This document shows positions 54,051 to 63,222 of a DNA stretch of 64,000 nt, piece after piece. This DNA comes from Bacteroidota bacterium. GTDB lineage: Bacteria > Bacteroidota > Ignavibacteria > Palsa-1295. The stretch lies in assembly GCA_030706745.1 (NCBI GenBank), contig JAUZNX010000010.1, positions 1 to 64,000 on the forward strand. Direction: 5' to 3'. The position numbers and the translations under genes are program-made. The notes under the pieces are model-generated. The model was not told where the DNA came from and searched no databases. It saw only the letters and a list, made by a program, of their open reading frames with translations. Each line of letters opens with the position of its first letter. Position 1 is the stretch's first letter.

Positions 54051-55076
54051 TTATTCCTTGTTTAGCATAATCGTCTTCACATCCCCATTATGATAGGCAA
54101 TGCGGGCGAAGTACGTGCCCGATGGCAGCTTTGAGCCATCGACTTCGAAGGTGTGCTCACCGGGTTCGAGCACTTGGCCCAGGCCGCCATTGCTCGCGAC
54201 GAGATTGCCCAGAGCATCGAAGAGCTCGAACTTGACAAGTCCATAGTCCGCAAGCTCTACCACGATCTCCGTTGCCTTTGTAAACGGATTCTCCGTAGCC
54301 CGAATAGAAGTCACGCGCAGATCGGTGCCTTTAGGGCGCGTGGTTACTTCCGCATATTCCGGCCCGCGAAGAATAGAGAGGCCAATGGAATCGATTGAGG
54401 GGATTGTCGTGTCGGGACGCGGTTCGCGCAAACTATCCTTGACTGTGTCGCGCCAGATAGAATAGATCATGGGGATGCCAGTTGAATCCGCGAGACGAAA
54501 GTCTGCCATCACCCCCGTGTCGCAATGAGAATGCTCCAAAACATACCGGGCAATGGCTATCTGACCGTTAATGTAAAGTCCCTTTCCCGGGTAGTATATG
54601 AAGGTATGAAGTATGGACCCAACATCCGAACAATACCAATCGGAATCTGGCCGTAGGTACAACACCGATTTCAGCCATTCCCGGTATTCGACGAAGCGGT
54701 TTGGATCTTTACTCCTATTCTGGTTCGCGGCGTCGGTGGTACAGAAGTTGCCTTCCGCGCCCGGAAGTTCATAGCAGTTTTTCAGGTAGAGTTTGGTGGT
54801 ATCGTAGCATTGCTGGTAATAACCGTCATGGAGTAGGGCACCCGAAAGATTGTTCAAATAGGTGCAGGTATCGACTTCGCCAAGCATGGAGAGAGGAAGA
54901 TTCCCCTTTTTCTCAGAAGTAGGCGGTTGGAAGTTGTGCCGGACCGGTATCAACGTCTGTGCTTGCGGCGCCTGCAGGGATAGTATTAGTGTTGCGCATG
55001 CGACGATCATCACGCGAACGGATTCAAGTACTCTGCGGAGGCAGTCCATCTCCCGATAACTATTGACTTTTCTCAT
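54051..55076 (-). CDS. T9SS-sorted exported protein, tandem paralog 1
   Basis: The 341-codon frame likely starts at the internal ATG near 55010 (MIVACATLILSLQ), which gives a normal signal peptide ending APQAQ; the frame to 55076 adds 22 residues before it. It has the same Cys pattern and WLKSVLYLRPDSDWYC block, then the T9SS tail (RATENPFTKATEI, LFDALGNLV, GTYFARIAYHNGD). It is first in the three-gene operon, with 1 base to paralog 2. Confidence 0.85.
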   Translation of the reverse strand: MRKVNSYREMDCLRRVLESVRVMIVACATLILSLQAPQAQTLIPVRHNFQPPTSEKKGNLPLSMLGEVDTCTYLNNLSGALLHDGYYQQCYDTTKLYLKNCYELPGAEGNFCTTDAANQNRSKDPNRFVEYREWLKSVLYLRPDSDWYCSDVGSILHTFIYYPGKGLYINGQIAIARYVLEHSHCDTGVMADFRLADSTGIPMIYSIWRDTVKDSLREPRPDTTIPSIDSIGLSILRGPEYAEVTTRPKGTDLRVTSIRATENPFTKATEIVVELADYGLVKFELFDALGNLVASNGGLGQVLEPGEHTFEVDGSKLPSGTYFARIAYHNGDVKTIMLNKE

Positions 55077-55298
55077 AACACAATTAGCATTAGGATATGA
55101 ACGAATCGGAACGGGCGTAGGGAGCCGGTGTCAGGGCTGGCGGGAACGCAAAATGGGGCCAGAGCGGGCATCGGGACAAGCGTCGTCCGAAGCAACCGCC
55201 GCTAATATACGAACAATTTTCGAGAATTATTTAGAAAAAGATTGAGATCGGAGTACCAATCTTATTTGCATGTGCTATATTGGTTCGCCTTGTGATGT

Positions 55299-55416
55299 GC
55301 ACCTATTGCTCATTGAAAAATCGGTTCGCGCCCGCTTGGCTGGGACCTGTCGTTCATTAAATGACAATTCAAAAGAGAGAATTAAAGTATTACTTTAACT
55401 TTGGGCACCTGTTTTC
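55299..55416 (+). repeat. Dispersed intergenic repeat, copy C
   Basis: Reads GCACCTATTGCTCATTGAAA, a variable part, TTCATTAAATGACAATTC, AAAAGAGAGA, the core ATTAAAGTATTACTTTAACT and TTTGGGCACCTGTTTTC. It is the most complete plus-orientation copy. Confidence 0.85.
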
Positions 55417-55439
55417 AATTAGGAATTTTGAAAGCATAA

Positions 55440-55468
55440 TTGGGTCGCTTGCGAATGAGGTATCTTTG
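55440..55468 (+). promoter_or_regulatory. Promoter of the AI-2E transporter gene
   Basis: TTG (55440-55442), 18 bases, TATCTTTG (55461-55468). The ATG at 55475 is only 6 bases on, so the transcript would be leaderless or nearly so. Confidence 0.6.
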
Positions 55469-55474
55469 TAGACA

Positions 55475-56527
55475 ATGAATGACTCGATTCGGAGTGCTCC
55501 CCGCTCGATCACGATTCCGCTGACGATCCTGGCGCTGGTGGCGACCGGTGCTTCGCTGCATATCATGCAGCCAGTGCTGCTGCCACTTGTGGTGGCGTTG
55601 TTTCTGGCGAATCTGTTTCGGCCCATGGTGAAGTTCCTTCTAAGCCATCGGGTGCCGATGGCTCTGGCACTGATCGCGGTGATGATCGTGGTCGGCGGAA
55701 TATTGATGGCGGTTGGGCTCGTGGCTATCTCGAGCCTTCAATCGCTCATCGCTGCCATGCCGCGCTATGCCGTCCGCTGGGACCACGACATCCTTCCCAG
55801 CCTGATGCGACTGCTGGACGATGCGCCTGCGGCCCTGCAGGATCAGGTACGGACGCTGGAGTGGTCGAAAATCGTGCAGGTTTCGGCGATCCTGGGAGTG
55901 CTCTATGCCGGGGCAGGAGGCTTCGTCTCGGTGCTCAGCGGCGTCGGGCTGATCCTGCTGTTCATGCTGTTTATCCTGGGTGGCTATGGCCTCTTCGAGC
56001 GGAAGATTCGAGTCGCCTATCCTGAGCACGCGACGAATCTTGCAGAGGTTATCAAGCGCATCGATGCAAAAACGGAGCGTTACTTCATCACGGTGACGCT
56101 GATGAACTTCATCAGCGGGCTGCTTACATTCGTGATCCTTGCGATCTTCGGCGTCGATCTTGCACTACTGTGGGGCCTCATCACGTTCCTCGTCAACTTC
56201 ATCCCGACGATCGGTTCGATCTTCGCGCTGGTCTTGCCGGTTACAGTTGCATTTCTGCAGTTTGCGAATCCGGGCACACCGCTCGCCATGGCGATCACAT
56301 TAATCATCGTGCAATTCATCTGGGGCAGCGTCGTAACACCACGTTTGATGGGCGCACGGCTGGATCTCAGCCCTCTGCTAGTGCTGATCTCGTTGATCTT
56401 CTGGGGATGGGTTTGGGGACCGTGGGGCATGATCCTATCGGTGCCGATTACCTCGATGATCAAGATCGCGCTGGAATCGGTGCCAGCCACGAAGCCAATC
56501 GCGGTACTAATGAGTTCGAAAACATAA
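55475..56527 (+). CDS. AI-2E family transporter (PerM-like)
   Basis: The 350-residue integral membrane protein has the family's pattern of about seven to eight helices with a central soluble segment (about 90-150). Markers are LVVALFLANLFRPMV near the start, then LLWGLITFLVNFIPTIGSIFALVLP and a C-terminal LDLSPLLVLISLIFWGWVWGPWGM. Members export autoinducer-2 or act as Na+/H+ exchangers or permeases of other substrates; this one cannot be assigned by sequence alone. Confidence 0.92.
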   Translation: MNDSIRSAPRSITIPLTILALVATGASLHIMQPVLLPLVVALFLANLFRPMVKFLLSHRVPMALALIAVMIVVGGILMAVGLVAISSLQSLIAAMPRYAVRWDHDILPSLMRLLDDAPAALQDQVRTLEWSKIVQVSAILGVLYAGAGGFVSVLSGVGLILLFMLFILGGYGLFERKIRVAYPEHATNLAEVIKRIDAKTERYFITVTLMNFISGLLTFVILAIFGVDLALLWGLITFLVNFIPTIGSIFALVLPVTVAFLQFANPGTPLAMAITLIIVQFIWGSVVTPRLMGARLDLSPLLVLISLIFWGWVWGPWGMILSVPITSMIKIALESVPATKPIAVLMSSKT

Positions 56528-56568
56528 TCCGTTTCGAATTATTTACGCGATGAACAACTTATCCAATC

Positions 56569-56883
56569 GTGGGCGCAATTATTTATTGGGGTCTGATCCG
56601 GTTTTCCGTGGTGCTGGTTACATCGTGGCTGCTCTATGCCTACGTACCAATTTATGGCGATTGGTGGACCTTGTTCTTCGTGGCGGTCGCTGTCGTAGTG
56701 ATTTATCCAGCCCAGATCGCATGGCGTAAGCACATGCGGGTCATCCGCCGAGCGAATCAGAATGCGTTATGCGCTACCTGCCGGCATCTCGCATCCCGCG
56801 AGGCGCTATGCAAGGTAACCGACGAGCATGTCCGGCGGGATTACACGCCTTGCGGTGGTGATGCCTGGGAACCGAGAGGATAA
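56569..56883 (+). CDS. Small membrane protein with Cys motif
   Basis: The 104-residue protein has two transmembrane helices (about 6-24 and 32-48) and a cytosolic tail with Cys residues (LCATCRHLASREALCK, then YTPCGGD) that could bind a metal. The start is GTG at 56569. The end overlaps the convergent desaturase by 43 bases. No family is recognised. Confidence 0.6.
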   Translation: MGAIIYWGLIRFSVVLVTSWLLYAYVPIYGDWWTLFFVAVAVVVIYPAQIAWRKHMRVIRRANQNALCATCRHLASREALCKVTDEHVRRDYTPCGGDAWEPRG

Positions 56884-57737
56884 CGATTTTGCATCCGCTC
56901 GAGACGCATCGAGTGTGTACGATACTTTGGGATTAGCGCACCGAGGAAATAATTTCTGCCGATATAGCCCCAGAAGCTTCGCTCGATCAAGGCCGGGGAA
57001 ATTTTTTCTTCGACCTTGGCGTGGGCTTCGCGCGACTGGCTCCAATGCATGCCTGCACGCTCGTGATGGACGGTGTGAAGTCCGTTGTTGAACAACAAGG
57101 TGTTCAGGAATCCGACAAAATTTCGCGAGTGATTCCACTTTGACTGCTCATCGGCGTGGACGTGCTGCACGTAATTGAAAATCAGAACGCTGAACAGACC
57201 GACCTGCTGAGGCACAACGACATAAAGCAACGCTTTGCGCCAATCGATTATGGCGAAGACTGCAATCCACAGCACTAGCAGAAGATATTGCGAAAGGCAA
57301 AAGAGCGCATAAGACCGGTCTTCGACCCACTGCCGCTTGATATAATCTCGAATTGGCTTCTGCTGATAGTAGCTCGAAACGCTCGGATACGCGAGCAGCA
57401 TCATCAGATGATTATGCTCGGTTAGACGGTAGGTGATTGTGTAATCGCCTTCACGGTTGTTGAGCGCATGATGATTCATGTTATGCGTTGGGATCCAGGC
57501 GAATGCAGGGAAGCCGTAGAAGATCGTGAGCCAGTAATCGGTCAGAGCATTCAGCGTTTTGTTACGCCAAATCGGTACGTGGTTATGGTTATGGGCGATC
57601 ACCGTAACGGCAATCGAAAGAAATAGGTAAACAAAATACGCGAACGGATTGAACCCGTACACCCACTGAATTGCAAAGAGGCCAGTGGTCGCGACCATGT
57701 AAAGAAGGGTGCGCCGATCGGCGCGATAGCGAAGCAA
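56841..57737 (-). CDS. Fatty acid desaturase
   Basis: The 298-residue membrane enzyme has the three His boxes of the non-heme di-iron desaturases: HNHNHVP, HNMNHH and HTVHHE, between four helices. It introduces a double bond into acyl lipids to keep the membrane fluid. It is monocistronic. Confidence 0.9.
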   Translation of the reverse strand: MLRYRADRRTLLYMVATTGLFAIQWVYGFNPFAYFVYLFLSIAVTVIAHNHNHVPIWRNKTLNALTDYWLTIFYGFPAFAWIPTHNMNHHALNNREGDYTITYRLTEHNHLMMLLAYPSVSSYYQQKPIRDYIKRQWVEDRSYALFCLSQYLLLVLWIAVFAIIDWRKALLYVVVPQQVGLFSVLIFNYVQHVHADEQSKWNHSRNFVGFLNTLLFNNGLHTVHHERAGMHWSQSREAHAKVEEKISPALIERSFWGYIGRNYFLGALIPKYRTHSMRLERMQNRYPLGSQASPPQGV

Positions 57738-57848
57738 GGAATTAGTAAATCGTGATTGGATAATCGCACACAGTAAAGACTGGAGCGTGACGACAAGTTG
57801 ACATCTTTAGGACACGGGAGTCGCCGCTAAGGTTCTAATGCCAAGCTG

Positions 57849-58700
57849 TTACTTCGATGAAATAAACTTCTCGATGAAGGTGCGCTCATCGCCCGCCTCA
57901 GTCGAGGAACCGCGGAGTTGCTCGCCGGTCAGCCCAAAGCGTCGCTCCCGCGTTTGGTAATCGCGAATGGCTTCATACAAGTGTTCGCGCCGAAAATCAG
58001 GCCAGAAGGTCTTCGTTACATGAATTTCTGAATATGCTAACTCCCAGAGCAAGAAATTCGAGAGCCGCATCTCGCCACTGGTACGGACCAGCAAGTCGGG
58101 CTCGGGAATGGTCGAGGTCGTGAGCGCCGCGCGGATGGTCTCCTCGGAAATATCCTCCGGCGAGATTTTACCACTGCGAACATCGAGCGCGATGGACTGC
58201 ATGGAACGCACCAAATCCCAACGGCCAGAATAGCTAAGCGCCAGAGTCAGCGTCAGTCCTTTGTTTTGCGATGTACGATCGATGGAATCGAACAACTCTT
58301 GCTGTACCAGTTTGGGCAAGGAATTAAGCTGGCCGATGGCGTTGAGTCGCACGCCGTTTTGGAGCATTTCACGAAGTTCTTCCCGCAGCATCTTGACGAG
58401 CAACCTGAACAGCATCGAAACCTCGCGCTTCGGGCGCTTCCAGTTCTCTGTCGAGAAGGCATAGACCGTGAGGAAACCGAGTCCCAACTCACGCGAGGCT
58501 CGGGTCACGTCACGGAGGCTCGCAATGCCAGCCTGATGCCCTGCGGCGCGCGGCAAGCCTCGTTCCTCGGCCCAGCGACCGTTGCCATCCATAATGACCG
58601 CAACATGCTGCGGCAGCTTGCCGCGCGCGCGAAGCTCCTGCTGGACGCGTTTGTCGTCCTGGGTCTGCTGATATGGCTCGGAGCTTAGGAATCGGCGCAT
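57849..58700 (-). CDS. uppS: Isoprenyl transferase (undecaprenyl pyrophosphate synthase)
   Basis: The 283-residue cis-prenyltransferase has VAVIMDGNGRWAEERGLPR (diphosphate site), VYAFSTENWKRP, SYSGRWDL, LLVRTSGEMRLSNFLLWEL and the C-terminal IHVTKTFWPDF. It makes the C55 lipid carrier for cell wall and glycan assembly. It follows the NUDIX and glmM genes on the same strand, the usual envelope-precursor setting. Confidence 0.96.
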   Translation of the reverse strand: MRRFLSSEPYQQTQDDKRVQQELRARGKLPQHVAVIMDGNGRWAEERGLPRAAGHQAGIASLRDVTRASRELGLGFLTVYAFSTENWKRPKREVSMLFRLLVKMLREELREMLQNGVRLNAIGQLNSLPKLVQQELFDSIDRTSQNKGLTLTLALSYSGRWDLVRSMQSIALDVRSGKISPEDISEETIRAALTTSTIPEPDLLVRTSGEMRLSNFLLWELAYSEIHVTKTFWPDFRREHLYEAIRDYQTRERRFGLTGEQLRGSSTEAGDERTFIEKFISSK

Positions 58701-58716
58701 TATGGGTCAAGAAGGC

Positions 58717-59115
58717 TTAGAACGTTCGAAGAATTCCGCGCTCGACAGTGAATGCATCTGCGATTCGTATCGCATGTCTTGGGTTCATCGGGCTTGGCAA
58801 ATCATCCGCCGCGAAAAATCCAATCTCTGAAATCTCTTCGTCTGGATGCCACTCTTCTTGTATTATGATCGACGCTTCGACAAAGACTATGATCTCATCT
58901 TCTCCGGACTTCGAATACACCCCTATCACATGTCCAAGCTCAACTCAATAACCCGACTCTTCGATTACTTCGCGCTTCAGTACCTCTTCGATAGTTTCGC
59001 CGTGTTCGAACGCTCCGCCCCGCGTCGTCCAACTCTGGTTGCCATAGGCTAAGCGGACAAGAAGGATGCGATGCTCGTCGTCGAAGATGGCAGCGAAGAC
59101 ACCAATAGTCTTCAT
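58717..59115 (-). pseudogene. NUDIX hydrolase with an in-frame TGA
   Basis: From ATG 59115 the frame gives MKTIGVFAAIFDDEHRILLV and a perfect NUDIX box GGAFEHGETIEEVLKREVIEESGY. A TGA (58945-58947) then interrupts, and the same frame resumes with VELGHVIGVYSKSGEDEII and runs to 58717 with the normal NUDIX C-terminal half (DEEISEIGFFAADDLP). The whole would be 132 residues. It is a nonsense mutation or an assembly error; a recoded TGA is less likely. The ATG overlaps the glmM stop as ATGA. Confidence 0.85.
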
Positions 59116-60464
59116 GCTCTCGCCTCGGCTAACAGCCCCTCTGCCTCAGCTTGTGTCGGCGCCTCGGCAATGATCCGAATGATAGGCTCGGTGTTGCTGG
59201 CTCGCGCATGCAGCCACGATCGCACGAAATCGAAGCGGATGCCGTCTTCTCGATTTACCTTTCTGGCGCGGCTGGCAAATTTGACGGATAGGTCAGATAG
59301 TACCGATTGAACTTGCTCCACGCTGGTAAGTTCAATCTTCGATTTCACAATCTCGTATTGCGGCAATGTTTTGCTCTTTTCGGAGATTGGCCCACCAAAC
59401 TCCGAAAGCGCCGAAAGCGCCAACGCAACCCCGACCAGCGAATCGCGCCCGATGTGAACACTCGGCAGGATCACTCCCCCGCTTCCCTCGCCGCCAACGA
59501 TCGCATGCTCCGATTGCATCTTGCGCGCCACGTTGATCTCCCCGACTGGAGTGCGAAAGACTTTCGCATCGTACTTCGCGGCGATGTCCTCGACGGCCCT
59601 TGTCGTCGAAAGATTCACCACGACCGACTGTCCTCGCGGTGAGTGCTTCAGCACTTGCTCTGCTGCCAGCACGATCGTATTCTCCTCTATGAACGGCTCG
59701 CCATTTTCCATGATGAGTACAAGCCTGTCCGCATCGGGATCCACCACGATTCCTAAATCCGCCTGCTCGCGAAGGATCGCTTCCTTCAGCGTCGTAAGAT
59801 TTTCCGGCACCGGCTCGGGCCGATGGGGAAAGACTCCGGAGCCATCACAGGCGAACTCGACGATGTCCGCGACGCCAAGTGCATGCAATAATCTTGGCTG
59901 GATAAACGACCCCGAAGCATTCACACAATCGAGCACAACTTTGAAATTTCGTCGAGCGATCTTCTCCCGATCGACATACGGAATATCCAGCACCGCCTGA
60001 ATATGCTCCTCGATAAAATCTCGACCATCAATGATCTGACCAACTTCATCAGGTGCTACCGATTGCGGAGACTCATCATCGACGATTTCCCAAAGCCTCG
60101 CATTCTCACCCGCATCGAGGAACAGCCCCGTCTGCGCGATGAACTTCATCCCGTTCCACTCTTGTGGATTGTGGCTTGCCGTGATGATGATCCCACCAGC
60201 AACTTCCGGCTTGGTTTCGACGGCCATCATGACCGTTGGCGTCGGCGCCATGCCGATCGACAAAACATCGCAGCCGCAGCTTACCAACGTCTGGCAGCAG
60301 ATATCGTAATACGCCGCGCCACCAAGACGGCCATCGTACCCGACCGCGACGGTACCCTTATTGTCATTGAACGCCGCGAAACTCGCCGCGTACCGCGCGA
60401 CGACTTCTGCCGTAAGGCCCTCGCCAACGGTGCCGCGAAGGCCGGAAATACTTCGTAGTAGCAT
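59112..60464 (-). CDS. glmM: Phosphoglucosamine mutase (alpha-D-phosphohexomutase)
   Basis: The 450-residue mutase has the four family signatures: IITASHNPQEWNGMK with the phosphoserine, VDPDADRLVLI (metal binding), GGEGSGGVILP (sugar binding) and a C-terminal phosphate-binding SNTEPIIRII. The GGEGxGG type is that annotated as GlmM in Bacteroidota; activity on mannose or glucose phosphates is possible. It makes glucosamine-1-phosphate for peptidoglycan and LPS. Confidence 0.9.
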   Translation of the reverse strand: MLLRSISGLRGTVGEGLTAEVVARYAASFAAFNDNKGTVAVGYDGRLGGAAYYDICCQTLVSCGCDVLSIGMAPTPTVMMAVETKPEVAGGIIITASHNPQEWNGMKFIAQTGLFLDAGENARLWEIVDDESPQSVAPDEVGQIIDGRDFIEEHIQAVLDIPYVDREKIARRNFKVVLDCVNASGSFIQPRLLHALGVADIVEFACDGSGVFPHRPEPVPENLTTLKEAILREQADLGIVVDPDADRLVLIMENGEPFIEENTIVLAAEQVLKHSPRGQSVVVNLSTTRAVEDIAAKYDAKVFRTPVGEINVARKMQSEHAIVGGEGSGGVILPSVHIGRDSLVGVALALSALSEFGGPISEKSKTLPQYEIVKSKIELTSVEQVQSVLSDLSVKFASRARKVNREDGIRFDFVRSWLHARASNTEPIIRIIAEAPTQAEAEGLLAEARA

Positions 60465-60479
60465 GTTTCATGTAGTGTT

Positions 60480-60525
60480 GGGGCAAGCTCATGCTTGCCC
60501 CATGATGCAAGCTGGAGCTTGCATC
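60480..60525. repeat. Two tandem hairpins between floA and glmM
   Basis: GGGGCAAGC/GCTTGCCCC (60480-60488 with 60493-60501) and GATGCAAGCT/AGCTTGCATC (60504-60513 with 60516-60525). The GCAAGC..GCTTGC core is shared, and this kind of CAAGCTxxAGCTTG palindrome is a known dispersed element. No T-tract is visible, so termination is doubtful. Confidence 0.7.
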
Positions 60526-60537
60526 TACACAGAACAA

Positions 60538-61557
60538 CTACGACGTCGATTGCGTCGCACCCGGTGCCGGGGCATTGCCCGTGTCCGTCGCGCCGGTATC
60601 GGCGATCGACTTCCGCATGTTCGTATCCGCCTGGATATTCTGCATGTTGTAGTAGTCCAACACGCCAAGGTGTCCGGCGCGGAACGCCTCCGCGATCGAC
60701 ATCGGAATCTGCGCTTCCGCCTCGACCAGCTTCGCACGCATCTCCTGCACCCGCGCTTTCATCTCCTGCTCGGTCGCGACGGCGGCCGCTCTTCGCTCCT
60801 CGGCACGGGCCCGCGCAATCTTCAGCTCGGCTTCGGCCTGATCGCTCTGAAGCTTCGCGCCGATGTTATCACCGATGAAGACGTCGGCAATATCGATGGA
60901 TAAAATCTCGAACGCCGTTCCGGCATCCAACCCTTTATCGAGCACCACTTTCGAGATGCGGTCCGGGCGCTCCAGCACTTCCTTGTGCGATTCGCTCGTG
61001 CCGATCGTCGTCACGATTCCCTCGCCCACGCGAGCCAGGATTGTCGCCTCACCCGCACCACCGACGAGGCGCTCGAGGTTCGCGCGGATCGTCACGCGCG
61101 CTACCACGCGGACCTGAATGCCGTTCTTCGCAACGCCCGGCACTTGCGGCGTCTCGATCACTTTCGGTGTAACCGAAAGCTTCACGGCTTCGAGCACATC
61201 GCGTCCGGCGAGATCGATCGCTGCGGCGCGATCGAAGTTCAGCTCGATGTTCGCTTTCGAGGCGCTGATCAGCGCCGCAACAACTTTCGGCACGTTACCG
61301 CCGGCCAGATAATGCGCTTCCAGCTTCGGAATATCCACCGGGATACCCGCCTTGAACGCCGTGATCTTCGATCGTACGATCACGTCCGGCGGCACTTTCC
61401 GGAGTCGCATGCCGACCAGATCGCTGAAGATCCGGACGTGCACGCCCGCCGAAAGCGCCGATACCCACAACCCAAGCGGGATAAAGTAGAGAAACAGGAT
61501 CAGAAAAAACAGCGCCGCTACTACGATGAGTATCGCGGCTGGTCCGATTGCATTCAT
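60538..61557 (-). CDS. floA: Flotillin-like protein FloA
   Basis: The 339-residue protein has an N-terminal membrane hairpin (about residues 6-34) and an SPFH-type domain: [43 protein letters not shown], then a coiled-coil Ala/Glu/Arg-rich segment (about 235-285). It matches bacterial FloA throughout. It organises lipid microdomains in the membrane. Confidence 0.94.
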   Translation of the reverse strand: MNAIGPAAILIVVAALFFLILFLYFIPLGLWVSALSAGVHVRIFSDLVGMRLRKVPPDVIVRSKITAFKAGIPVDIPKLEAHYLAGGNVPKVVAALISASKANIELNFDRAAAIDLAGRDVLEAVKLSVTPKVIETPQVPGVAKNGIQVRVVARVTIRANLERLVGGAGEATILARVGEGIVTTIGTSESHKEVLERPDRISKVVLDKGLDAGTAFEILSIDIADVFIGDNIGAKLQSDQAEAELKIARARAEERRAAAVATEQEMKARVQEMRAKLVEAEAQIPMSIAEAFRAGHLGVLDYYNMQNIQADTNMRKSIADTGATDTGNAPAPGATQSTS

Positions 61558-61725
61558 AAGAAGTGCTAAGGTGCTTTAGTGCTAAAGTGCTCAGTACAAA
61601 CTTACGACTTATTCCCACCCTCCATTCCTAATTGCTCATTCCTAATTTCCTCGCTCCCCCTTCATCCCTCATCCTTCATCCCTCATCCTTACTCGCTCCC
61701 CAATTCGTCATCCCTCATCCTTATT

Positions 61726-61880
61726 GAAAACGGGTGCCCAAAGTTAAAGTAATACTTTAACTCTCTCTTTTGAATTGTCATTTAATGAACGCCCTCTCCG
61801 CCGATGCCTAAATTCGTCCCTTGATCCCCATTTCATATTTCATACTTCATATTTCATATCTTCCCCGAAAACAGGTGCCC
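61726..61880 (-). repeat. Dispersed intergenic repeat, copy D
   Basis: In minus orientation it reads GGGCACCTGTTTTCGGGG, a variable part with tandem CATATTTCATA, GGAGAGGGCGTTCATTAAATG, ACAATTCAAAAGAGAGAG, the palindrome AGTTAAAGTATTACTTTAACT and TTTGGGCACCCGTTTTC. Both ends carry the same GGGCACC(C/T)GTTTTC, as a direct repeat. Confidence 0.85.
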
Positions 61881-61981
61881 ATAATCCATCCTCTAACATA
61901 CAACATTCCCCACCCCTCGCGCAAGGTGCCCATCAAAGAATTCACGAAGTTTTTTTCGCCTCGGAGTGAGAGGATCGCACC

Positions 61982-62079
61982 AGCCCCGGTGGGGCGAAAT
62001 ATTTGTAGCCGGGGTGGCGTAAGCCCCCGTAACAAGTTCGCCTATTGGATTCGAAGCCCCAGCGGGGCGGCATCTCGAT
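61982..62079. repeat. GGGG/CCCC hairpin cluster
   Basis: Three short GC hairpins in a row: AGCCCCGGTGGGGC, GCCGGGGTGGCGTAAGCCCC and AGCCCCAGCGGGGC, with GAAATATTTGTAG and GAAGCC between. This phrase is a known dispersed repeat in several bacterial groups. The sequence would fold in either strand. Confidence 0.65.
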
Positions 62080-62159
62080 GCGTACCTGCGCCTGCTTCTC
62101 GAACAACTCAGTGCACTCGCGTTTTGGGGGATTCATTTCGCGATGAACGCAAGTTCACT

Positions 62160-63134
62160 ATGACAATGATTCAATATTGCTGTTCCTTAACCTTACTACT
62201 CTCGAGTTTCCTTCTTGTCGGGTGCAATGGCTCGGACCCGGTGAACGGTCCCAATGGCGGATCGAACCCCAACACCGAGCAACATGCAGGCAAATACCTC
62301 TTTGCTGCGACGGGTGATGGCATCTTCCGCTCGAGCGACGATGGCGCGTCATGGACCGAAATGGATAGCGGCGCCGGGCCCAAAGACTTTCGCTGTTTTG
62401 GGACGCAAGGTAATTACATCTTCGCCGGCTCGGAAGGCTACGGCATGTTCCGATCGTCCAACAACGGCGTTTCCTGGGACACCACCAACGCGCAAGGTCC
62501 TGCCACCAGGATTGCCGTTGCTATGCTGCAGTATGGCAAGCGCCTCTATGCAGCGGTGCCGCCCTGGGGTTTATACGCAACGACCGATGCTGGTAACTCA
62601 TGGCAATACGCTGGCAGCGGAGGGTTCGAGGTACACTCGCTTGCTTCGAGTAGCGCGGGGCTCTTCATGGGTACCTCCGATAATGGCGTCTGGTGGTCAA
62701 CAGATTCTGGCGGTTCCTGGGGCCACAGTGGGAGCGGCATGGATGGGTCCATCGTAAACGGACTCGCTGCCGAAGGATCGCGAGTACTGGCGGCGACAAG
62801 CACGAACGGGCTGTGGCGTTCGCTCAATGGCGCCCGCGTCTGGGAACCGGTTTCTTCTGTGGCGCCCTCGGACGCGCAGTTCAGCGCATTCTTCGATGGC
62901 GCTCACGCATACGTCGGGACTGTCTATGGCGTATTTGTATCCTCAGACACGGGGTCCACCTGGACGTACGCAACAGGATTGCCATCGAGCACGACCTATG
63001 CCTTCGCCGCTAACCATGGTTATGTCTTCGCAGCCGCGGGATATGTCTATCGATCGAGTGATAACGGCACGACATGGCAAGTGTGCAACAATGGACTCAA
63101 GGGCACTCCGATTTACGCATTTGGAGTTTGGTAA
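62160..63134 (+). CDS. Exported beta-propeller lipoprotein (YCF48/BNR-like)
   Basis: The 324-residue lipoprotein has lipobox LLVGC (about residue 20) and at least six blades of the BNR/sialidase type, each with a copy of S.DNG.SW or SSDDGASW (for example GIFRSSDDGASWTEM, MFRSSNNGVSWDTT, WWSTDSGGSWGHS). It would form a six- or seven-blade propeller. YCF48-like proteins bind assembly partners. The ATG at 62160 is chosen because the lipoprotein signal starts there. Confidence 0.87.
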   Translation: MTMIQYCCSLTLLLSSFLLVGCNGSDPVNGPNGGSNPNTEQHAGKYLFAATGDGIFRSSDDGASWTEMDSGAGPKDFRCFGTQGNYIFAGSEGYGMFRSSNNGVSWDTTNAQGPATRIAVAMLQYGKRLYAAVPPWGLYATTDAGNSWQYAGSGGFEVHSLASSSAGLFMGTSDNGVWWSTDSGGSWGHSGSGMDGSIVNGLAAEGSRVLAATSTNGLWRSLNGARVWEPVSSVAPSDAQFSAFFDGAHAYVGTVYGVFVSSDTGSTWTYATGLPSSTTYAFAANHGYVFAAAGYVYRSSDNGTTWQVCNNGLKGTPIYAFGVW

Positions 63135-63222
63135 TGAAGCCCCGCCGCGTAATCTAAGAGGCACAACAACCCCAGGCGATGCACTACGGAGCGAACAAGA
63201 AGCTCAGGCTTCTTGTCGCGGC

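Larger units (their letters stand above)
55077..55474. other. Intergenic region with dispersed repeat copy C
   Basis: Gene-free between the divergent T9SS operon and the AI-2E transporter. Copy C of the dispersed repeat occupies 55299-55416, and the transporter promoter 55440-55468. A TTCGTATATTAG variant of the promoter motif (complement near 55200-55212) may serve the T9SS operon. Confidence 0.6.
61558..62159. other. Intergenic region rich in repeats
   Basis: 600 bases without a gene. It contains pyrimidine-rich tandem repeats of TCATCCCTCATCCTT (about 61660-61725), dispersed repeat copy D (61726-61880), a CATATTTCATA tandem run (61830-61860), a third AGGTGCCCAT at 61924 and a GGGG/CCCC hairpin cluster (61982-62079). 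Confidence 0.65.

Noticed and set aside
58945-58947. TGA recoded as tryptophan genome-wide
   Set aside because: Many intact genes here end in TGA (for example recF, the MBOAT gene and the DHS-like gene), so the code is standard.
61660-61725. CRISPR array
   Set aside because: The TCATCCCTCATCCTT copies are short contiguous tandem repeats without spacers; no cas genes anywhere in the window.
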